A DNA stretch of 22,653 nucleotides. Source: an uncultured Lachnospiraceae bacterium. GTDB lineage: Bacteria; Bacillota; Clostridia; Lachnospirales; Lachnospiraceae. A program made the translations under genes and the position numbers. The notes below the pieces were generated by a model. The model was not told where the DNA came from. It saw only the letters and a program-made list of their open reading frames with translations, and made no database searches. Below are positions 1 through 7,247 of this stretch, in pieces (the stretch's first letter is position 1; each line of letters starts with the position of its first letter). The stretch spans positions 1 through 22,653 of the forward strand of contig CAJJYZ010000037.1 of assembly GCA_905197485.1 (NCBI GenBank), in the 5' to 3' direction.

Positions 1-37
1 CATGTGGTTTGCTTCTTTCAAATTTAGCTTTAGCCAT
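1..37 (-). CDS. tuf: Elongation factor Tu, N-terminal fragment (cut by window edge)
   Basis: Reading leftward from an ATG at 37, the 12 visible codons give MAKAKFERSKPH, the characteristic start of bacterial EF-Tu, the GTPase that delivers aminoacyl-tRNA to the ribosome. The rest lies outside the window. A strong Shine-Dalgarno AAGGAGGA sits at 47-54. It follows fusA in the usual str-operon order (rpsL-rpsG-fusA-tuf) but is separated from it by about 155 bases that hold a separate promoter and hairpins. Identity is firm from the N-terminus and the context, although only a few residues are seen. Confidence 0.93.
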   Translation of the reverse strand, partial: MAKAKFERSKPH

Positions 38-60
38 TTTGAATAATCCTCCTTAATTAT

Positions 61-85
61 ATGGCCCTTAAAGTAAAAGGGCCAT
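61..85 (-). other. Hairpin just upstream of the tuf ribosome binding site
   Basis: A perfect 9-bp inverted repeat, ATGGCCCTT (61-69) and AAGGGCCAT (77-85), encloses a 7-base loop. In tuf mRNA it forms 6 bases upstream of the Shine-Dalgarno (47-54). No T-run follows it on the minus strand, so it does not look like an intrinsic terminator. A leader structure that affects tuf translation or mRNA stability is more likely (inference). Confidence 0.6.
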
Positions 86-114
86 TTATTCATTTTGTTT
101 ACTCGGTTATTTCG

Positions 115-143
115 ATTATATTTCAAATCGTATATATTTTCAA
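115..143 (-). promoter_or_regulatory. Internal promoter for tuf
   Basis: On the minus strand, TTGAAA (-35, 138-143) and TATAAT (-10, 115-120) are 17 bases apart, a near-consensus sigma-A promoter inside the fusA-tuf gap. It would let tuf be transcribed beyond read-through from rpsL, in keeping with the high cellular demand for EF-Tu. The leader would be about 70 bases long and contain the 61-85 hairpin. Confidence 0.72.
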
Positions 144-172
144 GTGTTTTATGAGTTTTCACTTGGAAAATA
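135..172 (-). repeat. Inverted repeat after fusA, overlapping the tuf -35
   Basis: TATTTTCAAGTG (135-146) and CACTTGGAAAATA (160-172) are complementary over 12 pairs with a single bulged base and a 13-base loop. In the transcript this hairpin lies just after the fusA stop. It is not followed by a U-rich tract on the minus strand, so termination is doubtful. It could be an mRNA 3'-end or processing structure, or a DNA-level dyad at the tuf promoter. Confidence 0.5.
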
Positions 173-193
173 CTAGTTTTACTAACAGTTCAA

Positions 194-2311
194 TTATTTT
201 GCTTTGCTAGCTAATACTTTCTCCTGAACACTCTTTGGAACCGGCTCATATTTCTCGAAGAACATTGAGTAGTTACCACGTCCCTGTGTTCTGGAACGTA
301 AGTCTGTAGAGTATCCGAACATTTCTGATAATGGAACATACGCACGAACGATTTTTCCACCGCCGAGGTCATCCATACCTTCGATACGTCCACGACGAGA
401 GTTGATATCACCGATAACATCTCCCATGTACTCTTCCGGCATTGTAACTTCTACTTTCATGATTGGCTCAAGAAGTACTGGAGCTGCTTTTGCCATAGCA
501 TCTTTGAATGCAAGAGAACCTGCAATGTGGAATGCCATTTCTGAAGAGTCGACTTCATGGTAAGAACCATCATATACAGTAGCTTTAATACCTACTACAG
601 GGAATCCGCCAAGAGTACCTGACTTCATAGCTGCCTCGATACCTTCTCCGATTTTCGGGATGTATTCTTTCGGAATTGCACCACCGACAACTGTTGATTC
701 GAAGAAGAATGTCTGCTCACCGTTAACATCTGTTGGTTCAAATTTAACTTTACAGTGTCCGTACTGTCCACGTCCACCTGACTGTTTTGCATATTTGCTG
801 TCTACATCAACTGCTTTTGTAAAGGATTCTTTGTAAGCAACCTGTGGTGCACCTACGTTTGCTTCTACTTTGAATTCACGAAGAAGTCTGTCTACAATGA
901 TTTCAAGGTGAAGCTCACCCATACCAGCGATGATTGTCTGGCCAGTTTCCTGGTCTGTATGAGCTCGGAATGTCGGGTCTTCTTCTGCAAGTTTTGCTAA
1001 AGATTCACCAAGTTTACCCTGAGAAGCTTTTGTTTTCGGCTCGATAGCAAGCTCGATAACCGGCTCTGGGAATTCCATAGACTCAAGGATTACCGGATGC
1101 TGTTCGTCACAAAGTGTATCACCTGTTGAAGTGAATTTGAAACCGATAGCTGCTGCGATATCTCCTGAGTATACTTTTTCAAGCTCTTCTCTCTTGTTGG
1201 CGTGCATCTGTAAGATACGTCCAACACGTTCTTTTTTCCCCTTTGTTGCATTCAGCACGTATGAACCTGCGTTCATTGTTCCTGAGTACACGCGGAAGTA
1301 AGCAAGCTTACCTACGAATGGGTCTGTCATAATCTTAAATGCAAGAGCTGAGAACGGCTCTTCATCTGATGAATGTCTTACAACATCATTTCCGTCAGCG
1401 TCAACACCCTGGATTGGCGGGATGTCAAGTGGAGACGGCATATATTCGATAACTGCATCAAGAAGCTTCTGAACACCTTTGTTTCTGTACGCTGTACCAC
1501 AGCATACAGGAACTGCTGCACATTCGCATGTACCTTTTCTTAAAGCTGCTTTTAATGCTTCTGTAGATGGTTCTTCTCCTTCGAGATATTCCATCATAAG
1601 GTCATCGTCTAATTCGCAGATTTTCTCTACTAATTCTGTACGGTAAAGTTCTGCTTCTTCCTGCATATCTTCCGGGATATCTGTGATGGAAATATCATCA
1701 CCCTTATCATCGTTGTAGATATATGCTTTCATTTCGAAAAGGTCAATGATTCCTTTGAAATCATCTTCTTTCCCGATTGGAAGCTGAAGGCAGATAGCGT
1801 TCTTACCTAATCTTGTTTTAATCTGTTCTACTGCTCCGTAGAAGTTTGCACCAAGGATGTCCATCTTGTTGATGAAAGCCATTCTCGGTACGTTGTATGT
1901 GTCAGCCTGACGCCATACGTTCTCTGACTGAGGCTCTACTCCACCTTTTGCACAGAATACACCTACTGCGCCGTCAAGTACACGAAGTGAACGCTCAACT
2001 TCAACTGTAAAGTCAACGTGACCCGGTGTATCAATGATGTTGATACGGTGTTCTAAAGCGCCTGCTTTAGGTTTGCAGTTTTCCTGCAGAGTCCAGTGAC
2101 ATGTTGTAGCAGCTGAAGTAATTGTGATACCTCTTTCCTGCTCCTGAGCCATCCAGTCCATTGTAGCAGTACCTTCGTGAGTATCACCAATTTTATGGTT
2201 AACACCGGTATAGTAAAGAATACGCTCTGTTGTCGTAGTCTTACCAGCATCGATATGAGCCATGATACCAATGTTTCTAGTTCTCTCTAATGGATATTCT
2301 CTTCCAGCCAA
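194..2311 (-). CDS. fusA: Elongation factor G (TTG start)
   Basis: A 705-residue translational GTPase that drives ribosomal translocation and, with ribosome recycling factor, subunit recycling. G1 AHIDAGKTT lies at residues 18-26, G3 DTPGH at 94-98 and G4 NKMD at 148-151, followed by the usual EF-G domains II-V and an Ala/Lys C-terminus; the length is normal for the family. The start codon is TTG at 2311-2309: the reading MAGREYPLERTRN is canonical and a strong AAGGGAGGA lies about 8 bases upstream, with no better ATG. It follows rpsG by 14 bases, so the two are co-transcribed. The sequence appears intact and wild-type. Confidence 0.98.
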   Translation of the reverse strand: MAGREYPLERTRNIGIMAHIDAGKTTTTERILYYTGVNHKIGDTHEGTATMDWMAQEQERGITITSAATTCHWTLQENCKPKAGALEHRINIIDTPGHVDFTVEVERSLRVLDGAVGVFCAKGGVEPQSENVWRQADTYNVPRMAFINKMDILGANFYGAVEQIKTRLGKNAICLQLPIGKEDDFKGIIDLFEMKAYIYNDDKGDDISITDIPEDMQEEAELYRTELVEKICELDDDLMMEYLEGEEPSTEALKAALRKGTCECAAVPVCCGTAYRNKGVQKLLDAVIEYMPSPLDIPPIQGVDADGNDVVRHSSDEEPFSALAFKIMTDPFVGKLAYFRVYSGTMNAGSYVLNATKGKKERVGRILQMHANKREELEKVYSGDIAAAIGFKFTSTGDTLCDEQHPVILESMEFPEPVIELAIEPKTKASQGKLGESLAKLAEEDPTFRAHTDQETGQTIIAGMGELHLEIIVDRLLREFKVEANVGAPQVAYKESFTKAVDVDSKYAKQSGGRGQYGHCKVKFEPTDVNGEQTFFFESTVVGGAIPKEYIPKIGEGIEAAMKSGTLGGFPVVGIKATVYDGSYHEVDSSEMAFHIAGSLAFKDAMAKAAPVLLEPIMKVEVTMPEEYMGDVIGDINSRRGRIEGMDDLGGGKIVRAYVPLSEMFGYSTDLRSRTQGRGNYSMFFEKYEPVPKSVQEKVLASKAK

Positions 2312-2325
2312 GACTTTGTCCTCCC

Positions 2326-2796
2326 TTAGAATCTGTAATGAGCAAATGCTTTATTAGCCTCTGCCATCTTGTGCATATCTTCTTTCTTCTTCACTGATGC
2401 GCCTGTGTTGTTTGCTGCATCAAGAATCTCGTTTGCTAATCTTTCTTCCATTGTCTTCTCTCCTCTTTTACGAGAATACAATGTAATCCAACGAAGAGCT
2501 AATGCCTGTCTTCTGTCAGCTCTAACTTCGATTGGAACCTGGTATGTTGCTCCACCGATACGTCTTGCTTTAACTTCAAGAACTGGCATAATGTTGTTCA
2601 TAGCCTCTTCAAATACTTCAATAGCTGGTTTGTCAGATTTCTCAGCTACTCTTTCAAATGCTCCGTATACAATCTTCTGAGCTACGCCTTTCTTACCATC
2701 AAGCATGATGTTGTTGATAAGCTTTGTAACCACTTTGTTATTGTATAATGGGTCCGCTAATACGTCTCTTTTCTGAGTATGTCCTTTACGTGGCAC
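2326..2796 (-). CDS. rpsG: 30S ribosomal protein S7 (GTG start)
   Basis: A 156-residue primary 16S rRNA-binding protein that nucleates assembly of the 30S head. After the start the sequence reads PRKGHTQKRDVLADPLYN, the standard S7 N-terminus, and it ends in the usual NKAFAHYRF. I place the start at GTG 2796-2794, because AAGGAGGG (2804-2811) is spaced 7 bases from it and the family begins with (M)PRKG. An in-frame ATG 36 bases upstream would add 12 residues not seen in S7. It is the second gene of the str operon, 175 bases after rpsL and 14 before fusA. Confidence 0.97.
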   Translation of the reverse strand: MPRKGHTQKRDVLADPLYNNKVVTKLINNIMLDGKKGVAQKIVYGAFERVAEKSDKPAIEVFEEAMNNIMPVLEVKARRIGGATYQVPIEVRADRRQALALRWITLYSRKRGEKTMEERLANEILDAANNTGASVKKKEDMHKMAEANKAFAHYRF

Positions 2797-2971
2797 GGTC
2801 CTTCCCTCCTTAATCATGTTCTTGAGACTCATCGTCTCATTTCAAATTAATTCATCGGTACTCACATGTGTCTTTCTAATGATGCATATGTTCGTGCGGG
2901 ACTTATCTATAACCCGCAACCTACAGGAATCATAGTTCTGTTTGTGATACGATTTTAGTTACTGTTACTTC
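2797..2971 (-). promoter_or_regulatory. Long rpsL-rpsG intercistronic region with hairpin, candidate S7 feedback site
   Basis: The 175-base gap between rpsL and rpsG is long for this operon. It holds a hairpin at 2895-2918 (TGCGGG paired with CCCGCA, with a further TTAT/ATAA pairing inside). In E. coli, S7 binds the rpsL-rpsG intercistronic RNA to repress its own translation. A similar role here is inference from position only; I did not model the fold or match the E. coli site. Confidence 0.4.
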
Positions 2972-3394
2972 TTATTTTTTTGCGTCTTTCGGTCTCTTAG
3001 CTCCGTATTTAGAACGAGCCTGACGTCTCTTAGCAACACCTGCTGTATCAAGTGTTCCACGAACGATATGATATCTTGTACCTGGTAAGTCTTTAACACG
3101 ACCTCCACGAATAAGAACAACGCTATGCTCCTGAAGGTTATGTCCTTCACCTGGGATGTAGCTTGTTACTTCGATACCGTTAGAAAGACGAACTCTGGCA
3201 ATCTTTCTAAGCGCTGAGTTAGGTTTTTTAGGTGTAGCTGTCTTAACTGCTGTACAAACACCTCTCTTCTGTGGTGCAGAAGCATCAGTAGCTTTTTTTC
3301 TTAAAGAGTTGTACCCTTTCTGTAAAGCTGGTGCTGTAGATTTCTTAACAGATGTCTGACGTCCCTTTCTTACTAACTGGTTGAATGTTGGCAT
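2972..3394 (-). CDS. rpsL: 30S ribosomal protein S12
   Basis: A 140-residue protein of the decoding centre, where it monitors codon-anticodon pairing. It reads MPTFNQLVRKGR at the start, contains TPKKPNSALRK and GGRVKDLPG, and ends in a lysine-rich tail. Lysines at both positions linked to streptomycin resistance (K43 and K88 in E. coli numbering) are wild type. The extra ~14 residues after position 18 compared with E. coli are usual in Gram-positives. The start is ATG 3394, preceded by AGGAGGTG; an ATG three codons upstream overlaps that Shine-Dalgarno and is rejected. It is the first gene of the str operon here. Confidence 0.98.
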   Translation of the reverse strand: MPTFNQLVRKGRQTSVKKSTAPALQKGYNSLRKKATDASAPQKRGVCTAVKTATPKKPNSALRKIARVRLSNGIEVTSYIPGEGHNLQEHSVVLIRGGRVKDLPGTRYHIVRGTLDTAGVAKRRQARSKYGAKRPKDAKK

Positions 3395-3453
3395 TCCTTT
3401 CACCTCCTATGAATACTGTCTGGTTGCCGAGCGTTTATTCACTCTTAGTTTGT

Positions 3454-3487
3454 GCGTGCAAAAAGAACAATGTACTTTTATGCACGC
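3454..3487 (-). promoter_or_regulatory. Hairpin at the 5' end of the str transcript
   Basis: GCGTGCA (3454-3460) pairs with TGCACGC (3481-3487), and the helix continues through AAAAG/CTTTT with one bulge, giving about 12 pairs and a 9-base loop. The predicted transcription start of the rpsL promoter is near 3487, so the mRNA would begin almost directly with this helix. A 5'-terminal helix commonly protects mRNA from 5'-end-dependent decay; it could also be a regulatory leader (inference). Confidence 0.6.
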
Positions 3488-3493
3488 TTATTT

Positions 3494-3522
3494 ATTTTAT
3501 TACGGGATTTGCAAAAAGTCAA
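3494..3522 (-). promoter_or_regulatory. str operon (rpsL) promoter
   Basis: On the minus strand, TTGACT (3517-3522) and TAAAAT (3494-3499) are 17 bases apart, a good sigma-A promoter about 100 bases upstream of rpsL. A 7-bp inverted repeat, GATTTGC/GCAAATC (3506-3512 and 3531-3537), flanks the -35. It may be a weak 3' structure of the preceding channel gene or an operator-like dyad. Confidence 0.75.
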
Positions 3523-3540
3523 GGTCTATCGCAAATCTTT

Positions 3541-4143
3541 TTACTTTTTTATGAGAGGAATTAAAATTCCTCCGATACTGTTTCCGGCTGTCATAATCAA
3601 CAAATACAGAAAGGCTTTCACCGACCATACCCCTGCGAGACTAAAATAGAACATATTCGCGATGCAGTGTTCAAATCCACTGAGAATAAATACGCTCACT
3701 CCCATGAATAGAATCAATGGATTCCCTTTCTCTTTGAAGCCGTCTACGGCAATATACATCAACATACCGCAAAATACCGCCAGAATAAAAATACTCACCG
3801 GCGAATCCACCAGCTTATTTGCACAGATTGCATCTACATTTTCTGCAATACCGGAAATCCTCGTCTGAAGCACTGCCAAAGCTCCGATTCCGGTTCCAAC
3901 CAGATTTCCAATCCATGTCGTCAAAAGAATCTTAAGATATTCCTTCTTATTCTGTTCCACAACGAGATAGCCAATCTTACCGGTATACAGAAACAGGCCG
4001 TTTAATACAATCGCATACAGTCCTATCGTAAAAAGAAGGGAACCTATTATCTTATTCTCTACCGACAGGTAAACGGTTCCGCCAAGGGCAATACACACTC
4101 CGGCCAACACTGCTTTCCCAAATACATTTCCTATGTTTCTCAT
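3541..4143 (-). CDS. Formate/nitrite transporter (FNT) family channel, compact form
   Basis: A 200-residue integral membrane protein of the FocA/NirC/HSC family, which passes small monovalent anions such as formate, nitrite or hydrosulfide. Six hydrophobic segments are visible (about residues 8-27, 33-54, 70-92, 116-134, 142-166, 178-197). The hallmark SGFEHCIANM carries the central pore histidine at 159. It is shorter than FocA or NirC (around 270-285 residues), mainly through short termini and loops. The start at ATG 4143 is chosen because GGAGG lies 7 bases upstream; earlier in-frame ATGs are too close to it or precede it. It lies 20 bases after the phosphohexomutase gene, so the two are probably co-transcribed. 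The substrate cannot be read from the sequence. Confidence 0.87.
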   Translation of the reverse strand: MRNIGNVFGKAVLAGVCIALGGTVYLSVENKIIGSLLFTIGLYAIVLNGLFLYTGKIGYLVVEQNKKEYLKILLTTWIGNLVGTGIGALAVLQTRISGIAENVDAICANKLVDSPVSIFILAVFCGMLMYIAVDGFKEKGNPLILFMGVSVFILSGFEHCIANMFYFSLAGVWSVKAFLYLLIMTAGNSIGGILIPLIKK

Positions 4144-4163
4144 CCGCATTCCTCCATGCAATT

Positions 4164-5594
4164 TTAGCCTTCCAGTCCCAAAAACTCTTCATATAATTCA
4201 CAGATATGCTGCGCTTCTTTTTTCGTCTCCATCTCACAGAAAATACGAAGAAGCGGCTCTGTTCCGGAGAATCTGGCAATCACCCATCCACCATTTTTAA
4301 AGTATACTTTGCATCCGTCCATATAGGAAACCTTTTCCACTTCGCAAGGAAATTCCGGAAGCCTTTTCTCTTCCATGAGCATATGATGAATCTTCGTCTT
4401 CTTTTCCAGACTGAATTTATAATCCCGCTCTTCCATATAACAAGAACCGTACTCTTCGCGGATTCCTTCGATAATTTCAGACATTTTCTTTCCTGTCACC
4501 GCAAGCATCTCAATCAGAAGCGCCGCCGCATAGATACCGTCTTTTCCATTAATGTGGCCTTTTACCGTAAGTCCTCCCGAAGATTCTCCTCCGATAATCG
4601 CATCCGTTTCCTGCATTTTAGAGGAAATGTGCTTGAAGCCTACCGGCACCTCATAACATGTCTCGCCGATACTCTCTGCCAGCTTGTCCAGACGATGTGT
4701 CGTCGCGATGTTTCTTACAACCGGCCCTCTCCATCCTTTGTATTTTGTCAAATAATAATACAAAAGCACCAAGATATCATTCGGATGCAGGAAATTTCCT
4801 TTATCATCGATAACTCCGATTCGGTCTGCATCTCCGTCCGTCGCAATTCCGATATCAAATCCATACTCTACCACATGGGTCTGCAGAGCACGCAAAGTAT
4901 GCGCGGACGGCGAAGGAAGCTTCCCTCCAAACAGCGTATCGTGTCTTTCATGAATGGATTCCACATCACATCTTGCAGTCAGAAGAATCGTTTTGAGAGA
5001 GCCTTCGCTCACACCATACATTGGGTCCAAAGCGACTTTCAGATGACTTTCACGAATTTTCTTGATATCTACAGAATCCAGAATATTGTCAATGTAGTCG
5101 TTAATCGGATTGAATTCGACGACAAGCCCCTTCTTCAAGGCTTCTTCATATGGAAGAAACTCAATCTGCTTATCTCCGTACAGCTCTTCTACTTCCGCGA
5201 TATATTTTTCAATATCTTTTGTCTGCTCCTCGTTCGCATCCCTTCCGCCTTCTGTAAATACTTTGATTCCATTATAAAGGGCCGGATTATGGCTTGCCGT
5301 TACCATATAACCATATGGAAAATGATGCTTCATCACATAGAACATCACAAGAGGCGTCGGGGAAGAACGGTTCACAAACCATGTTTTGATTCCTTCCTGC
5401 GCGAAAATTTCTGTTGCCCAGTATATTGTTTCTTTGGAAAGGAATCTGCGGTCATATCCTGCTACAATTCCTTTCTCCGCAACACCTTCTGCCTTCATCT
5501 TCATCGCCAGCGCCTTTGCCAGCTTCTGAATGTTTTTCTTTGTAAATTCATCTCCGATAATGGCACGCCATCCGCCTGTTCCGAACTGAATCAT
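4164..5594 (-). CDS. Phosphoglucomutase/phosphomannomutase-family enzyme
   Basis: A 476-residue alpha-D-phosphohexomutase that interconverts hexose 1- and 6-phosphates through a phosphoserine enzyme. The four signature sites are present: TASHNP with the catalytic Ser101, the metal loop DGDADR at 253-258, the sugar-binding GGESSG at 335-340, and the phosphate-binding RFSGTEP at 441-447. It starts at ATG 5594 with AAGGAGGA spaced 7 bases. It lies 38 bases after pepD and 20 bases before the FNT channel. The motifs alone do not separate glucose, mannose or glucosamine preference; the sequence style (FGTGGWRAIIGDEFT) resembles clostridial phosphoglucomutase-type enzymes rather than GlmM. Confidence 0.93.
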   Translation of the reverse strand: MIQFGTGGWRAIIGDEFTKKNIQKLAKALAMKMKAEGVAEKGIVAGYDRRFLSKETIYWATEIFAQEGIKTWFVNRSSPTPLVMFYVMKHHFPYGYMVTASHNPALYNGIKVFTEGGRDANEEQTKDIEKYIAEVEELYGDKQIEFLPYEEALKKGLVVEFNPINDYIDNILDSVDIKKIRESHLKVALDPMYGVSEGSLKTILLTARCDVESIHERHDTLFGGKLPSPSAHTLRALQTHVVEYGFDIGIATDGDADRIGVIDDKGNFLHPNDILVLLYYYLTKYKGWRGPVVRNIATTHRLDKLAESIGETCYEVPVGFKHISSKMQETDAIIGGESSGGLTVKGHINGKDGIYAAALLIEMLAVTGKKMSEIIEGIREEYGSCYMEERDYKFSLEKKTKIHHMLMEEKRLPEFPCEVEKVSYMDGCKVYFKNGGWVIARFSGTEPLLRIFCEMETKKEAQHICELYEEFLGLEG

Positions 5595-5632
5595 CTTGTT
5601 TTCCTCCTTAAATGTCTTTCTCTAAAAATGTC

Positions 5633-7054
5633 TTATTCTAAAATTGCTTTGATTAATTCCCATACGTTTGCGATGGATTGTTTCGATACTTTTTCTCTTT
5701 GGGAATGCACGTCAAACATGCTTGGCCCCATGGAGAGAATATCCGCACCCGGAATCTTGGAAGCCCAGTATCCGCACTCCAATCCCGCATGAATCGCTTC
5801 TACTTTTGGCTCTGTACCGAATAATTCTCTGTATTTTTCGACTGCCCGGTCGCGAAGTTTCGATTCTTCTTTGAATTGCCATCCGGGATAAATGCCGGAC
5901 CATTCGCATTCTGCTCCGAACATATCCGCAATCAACTGCACTTTATCGCGTACGAAATATTTCTCTGATTCCACCGAACTTCTAAGCGCAGATTCCAGAA
6001 CAATCGCTCCGTCTTCCTCCACCATACTTCCGGTATTGATTGAAGTTTCTACTAAGCCATGTACAGCCATAGACATCTTCATTACGCCTTGCGGCATTAA
6101 TGTCAGGATTCCACGAAGCTTTCTTACCGTTTCTGTTGTGAACGCTTCGCATTCTGAAACCTGTCCGCCATTTTCCACAATCATTTCCACATAGTCGGAA
6201 GCCGCAAGTTCATTTTGGAATGTTTTTTCTACTTCTTTCAAACACGCTTCAACAGCTTGTACCTGTGGCGTTTCCACGCAAAATGTCAATTTTGCAATAC
6301 TTGAAATCGCATTGGATTTCCCCGGAGCTTCTGCTTTCTCCAAAAGAACCGGATATTCCTGTAATGCGGTAAGCACTCTGCCGGTTAACTGAATTGCATT
6401 TCCTCTTTCCAGGTGAATCTCCATACCGGAATGTCCGCCTTTCAATCCTTTGAGCGTTACGCTAAGCCTTGTAAAGTCACCTTTTTCCAGCTGTCTTTCT
6501 AACGGAATCCTTACTGCACTTCGCATTCCTCCTGCACAACCGCTGCAAAAAGAACCTTCTACCTCTGTGTCCAGATTCATCAACATCTTTCCCTGCAAAT
6601 CCGAAACGTCTAAATTCGCTGCCCCCAAAAGACCGACTTCTTCACATGTCGTAAAAATAAATTCAAGCGGCGGATGAGACAGTTCTTTGTCTGCCATCAA
6701 CATCATCGCGTAGCTGATTGCAATTCCGTTATCTGCACCGAGGGAAGTTCCGTCTGCGTGGAGAAATTCTCCGTCATCCAGCACTTGAATCCCATCTTCA
6801 TATACATGCTCTGCTTCTTCTGCAACCACATATACCATATCAATATGCCCCTGAATAATGACTGCTTCTTCCTCTTCTCTTCCTTTCGTCCCTTGTTTTT
6901 TCACAATCACGTTGTAATGTTCGTCTTGTTTTACCCAAAGACCTAAATCCTGTGCAAATTTTACAAGAAAATCGCTTGCCGCCTTCTCATCTCCCGATTG
7001 TCTCGGAATAGATGAAAGCTGTTTAAAATAAGAAATCACCTGTTCTAATGCCAT
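5633..7054 (-). CDS. pepD: Aminoacyl-histidine dipeptidase, M20 family (PepD-type)
   Basis: A 473-residue cytoplasmic zinc dipeptidase of the M20C/PepD group, which cleaves dipeptides such as X-His (carnosine type). Metal and catalytic residues are visible: HIDMV with His70 and Asp72, GADNG with Asp108, the catalytic/ligand pair Glu138-Glu139 in TTCEEVGLLG, Asp162 in NLDTE, and a C-terminal His450 in FDVHSQREK. The length matches E. coli PepD (485). The lid/dimerisation domain lies in the middle (SGMEIHLERGNA region). It starts at ATG 7054 with GAGGAGG 8-9 bases upstream. It is the first gene of a likely three-gene operon with the phosphohexomutase and the FNT channel, read from its own promoter at 7091-7119. 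Confidence 0.94.
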   Translation of the reverse strand: MALEQVISYFKQLSSIPRQSGDEKAASDFLVKFAQDLGLWVKQDEHYNVIVKKQGTKGREEEEAVIIQGHIDMVYVVAEEAEHVYEDGIQVLDDGEFLHADGTSLGADNGIAISYAMMLMADKELSHPPLEFIFTTCEEVGLLGAANLDVSDLQGKMLMNLDTEVEGSFCSGCAGGMRSAVRIPLERQLEKGDFTRLSVTLKGLKGGHSGMEIHLERGNAIQLTGRVLTALQEYPVLLEKAEAPGKSNAISSIAKLTFCVETPQVQAVEACLKEVEKTFQNELAASDYVEMIVENGGQVSECEAFTTETVRKLRGILTLMPQGVMKMSMAVHGLVETSINTGSMVEEDGAIVLESALRSSVESEKYFVRDKVQLIADMFGAECEWSGIYPGWQFKEESKLRDRAVEKYRELFGTEPKVEAIHAGLECGYWASKIPGADILSMGPSMFDVHSQREKVSKQSIANVWELIKAILE

Positions 7055-7090
7055 TTCTGACGCCCTCCTCTTTCATTTTCTTATGTTTTG

Positions 7091-7119
7091 ATTGTATTAC
7101 ACCTTCTGTTTACTGTAAA
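7091..7119 (-). promoter_or_regulatory. pepD promoter
   Basis: On the minus strand, TTTACA (7114-7119) and TACAAT (7091-7096) are 17 bases apart, giving a leader of about 30 bases before pepD. The -35 lies inside a perfect palindrome (7107-7121), which suggests a repressor operator. Confidence 0.72.
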
Positions 7120-7121
7120 CA
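7107..7121. promoter_or_regulatory. Palindromic operator candidate over the pepD -35
   Basis: TGTTTAC-T-GTAAACA is a perfect 7-1-7 inverted repeat that covers the -35 of the pepD promoter. The position suits a repressor that blocks RNA polymerase. The regulator is unknown. It is in the intergenic region shared with the divergent spo0A-like gene, whose predicted -10 is about 75 bases away. Confidence 0.5.
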
Positions 7122-7195
7122 ATTCTTTTGTGATTTTTTGCTTACTTTTACAAATAATGCCAAGAATTGTCATGGTTTCCCATCATATTCTGTCT

Positions 7196-7201
7196 TATAA
7201 T
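7196..7201 (+). promoter_or_regulatory. Possible -10 of the spo0A-like gene
   Basis: A perfect TATAAT lies about 47 bases upstream of the ATG at 7248. TTGTCA at 7167-7172 is 23 bases away, too far for a normal -35, and no better -35 is seen. The promoter may therefore need an activator or be weak. I found no 0A box (TGNCGAA) between 7130 and 7247. Confidence 0.4.
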
Positions 7202-7247
7202 GTATAAGTACGCAAAAAACAGAACAACTTGAAAAGGAGACAACATT

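Noticed and set aside
61..85. Hairpin as terminator after fusA
   Set aside because: No U-rich stretch follows on the minus strand, and the tuf ribosome binding site comes directly after.
2797..2832. ATG start of rpsG at 2832
   Set aside because: The added 12 residues are not found in S7 and encode the real Shine-Dalgarno; the GTG at 2796 gives the canonical N-terminus.
2972..3394. Possible streptomycin-resistance change in rpsL
   Set aside because: Both lysines of the resistance positions are wild type in TPKKPNS and GRVKDLPG.
4206..5792. A 528-codon open frame on the plus strand opposite the phosphohexomutase gene
   Set aside because: It lies antisense to a gene with all family motifs. 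Its translation is rich in Arg, His, Phe and Cys with no recognisable domain, typical of a mirror frame over a conserved gene.
7130..7247. 0A box in the promoter of the spo0A-like gene
   Set aside because: No TGNCGAA or its complement was found in this interval on reading both strands.
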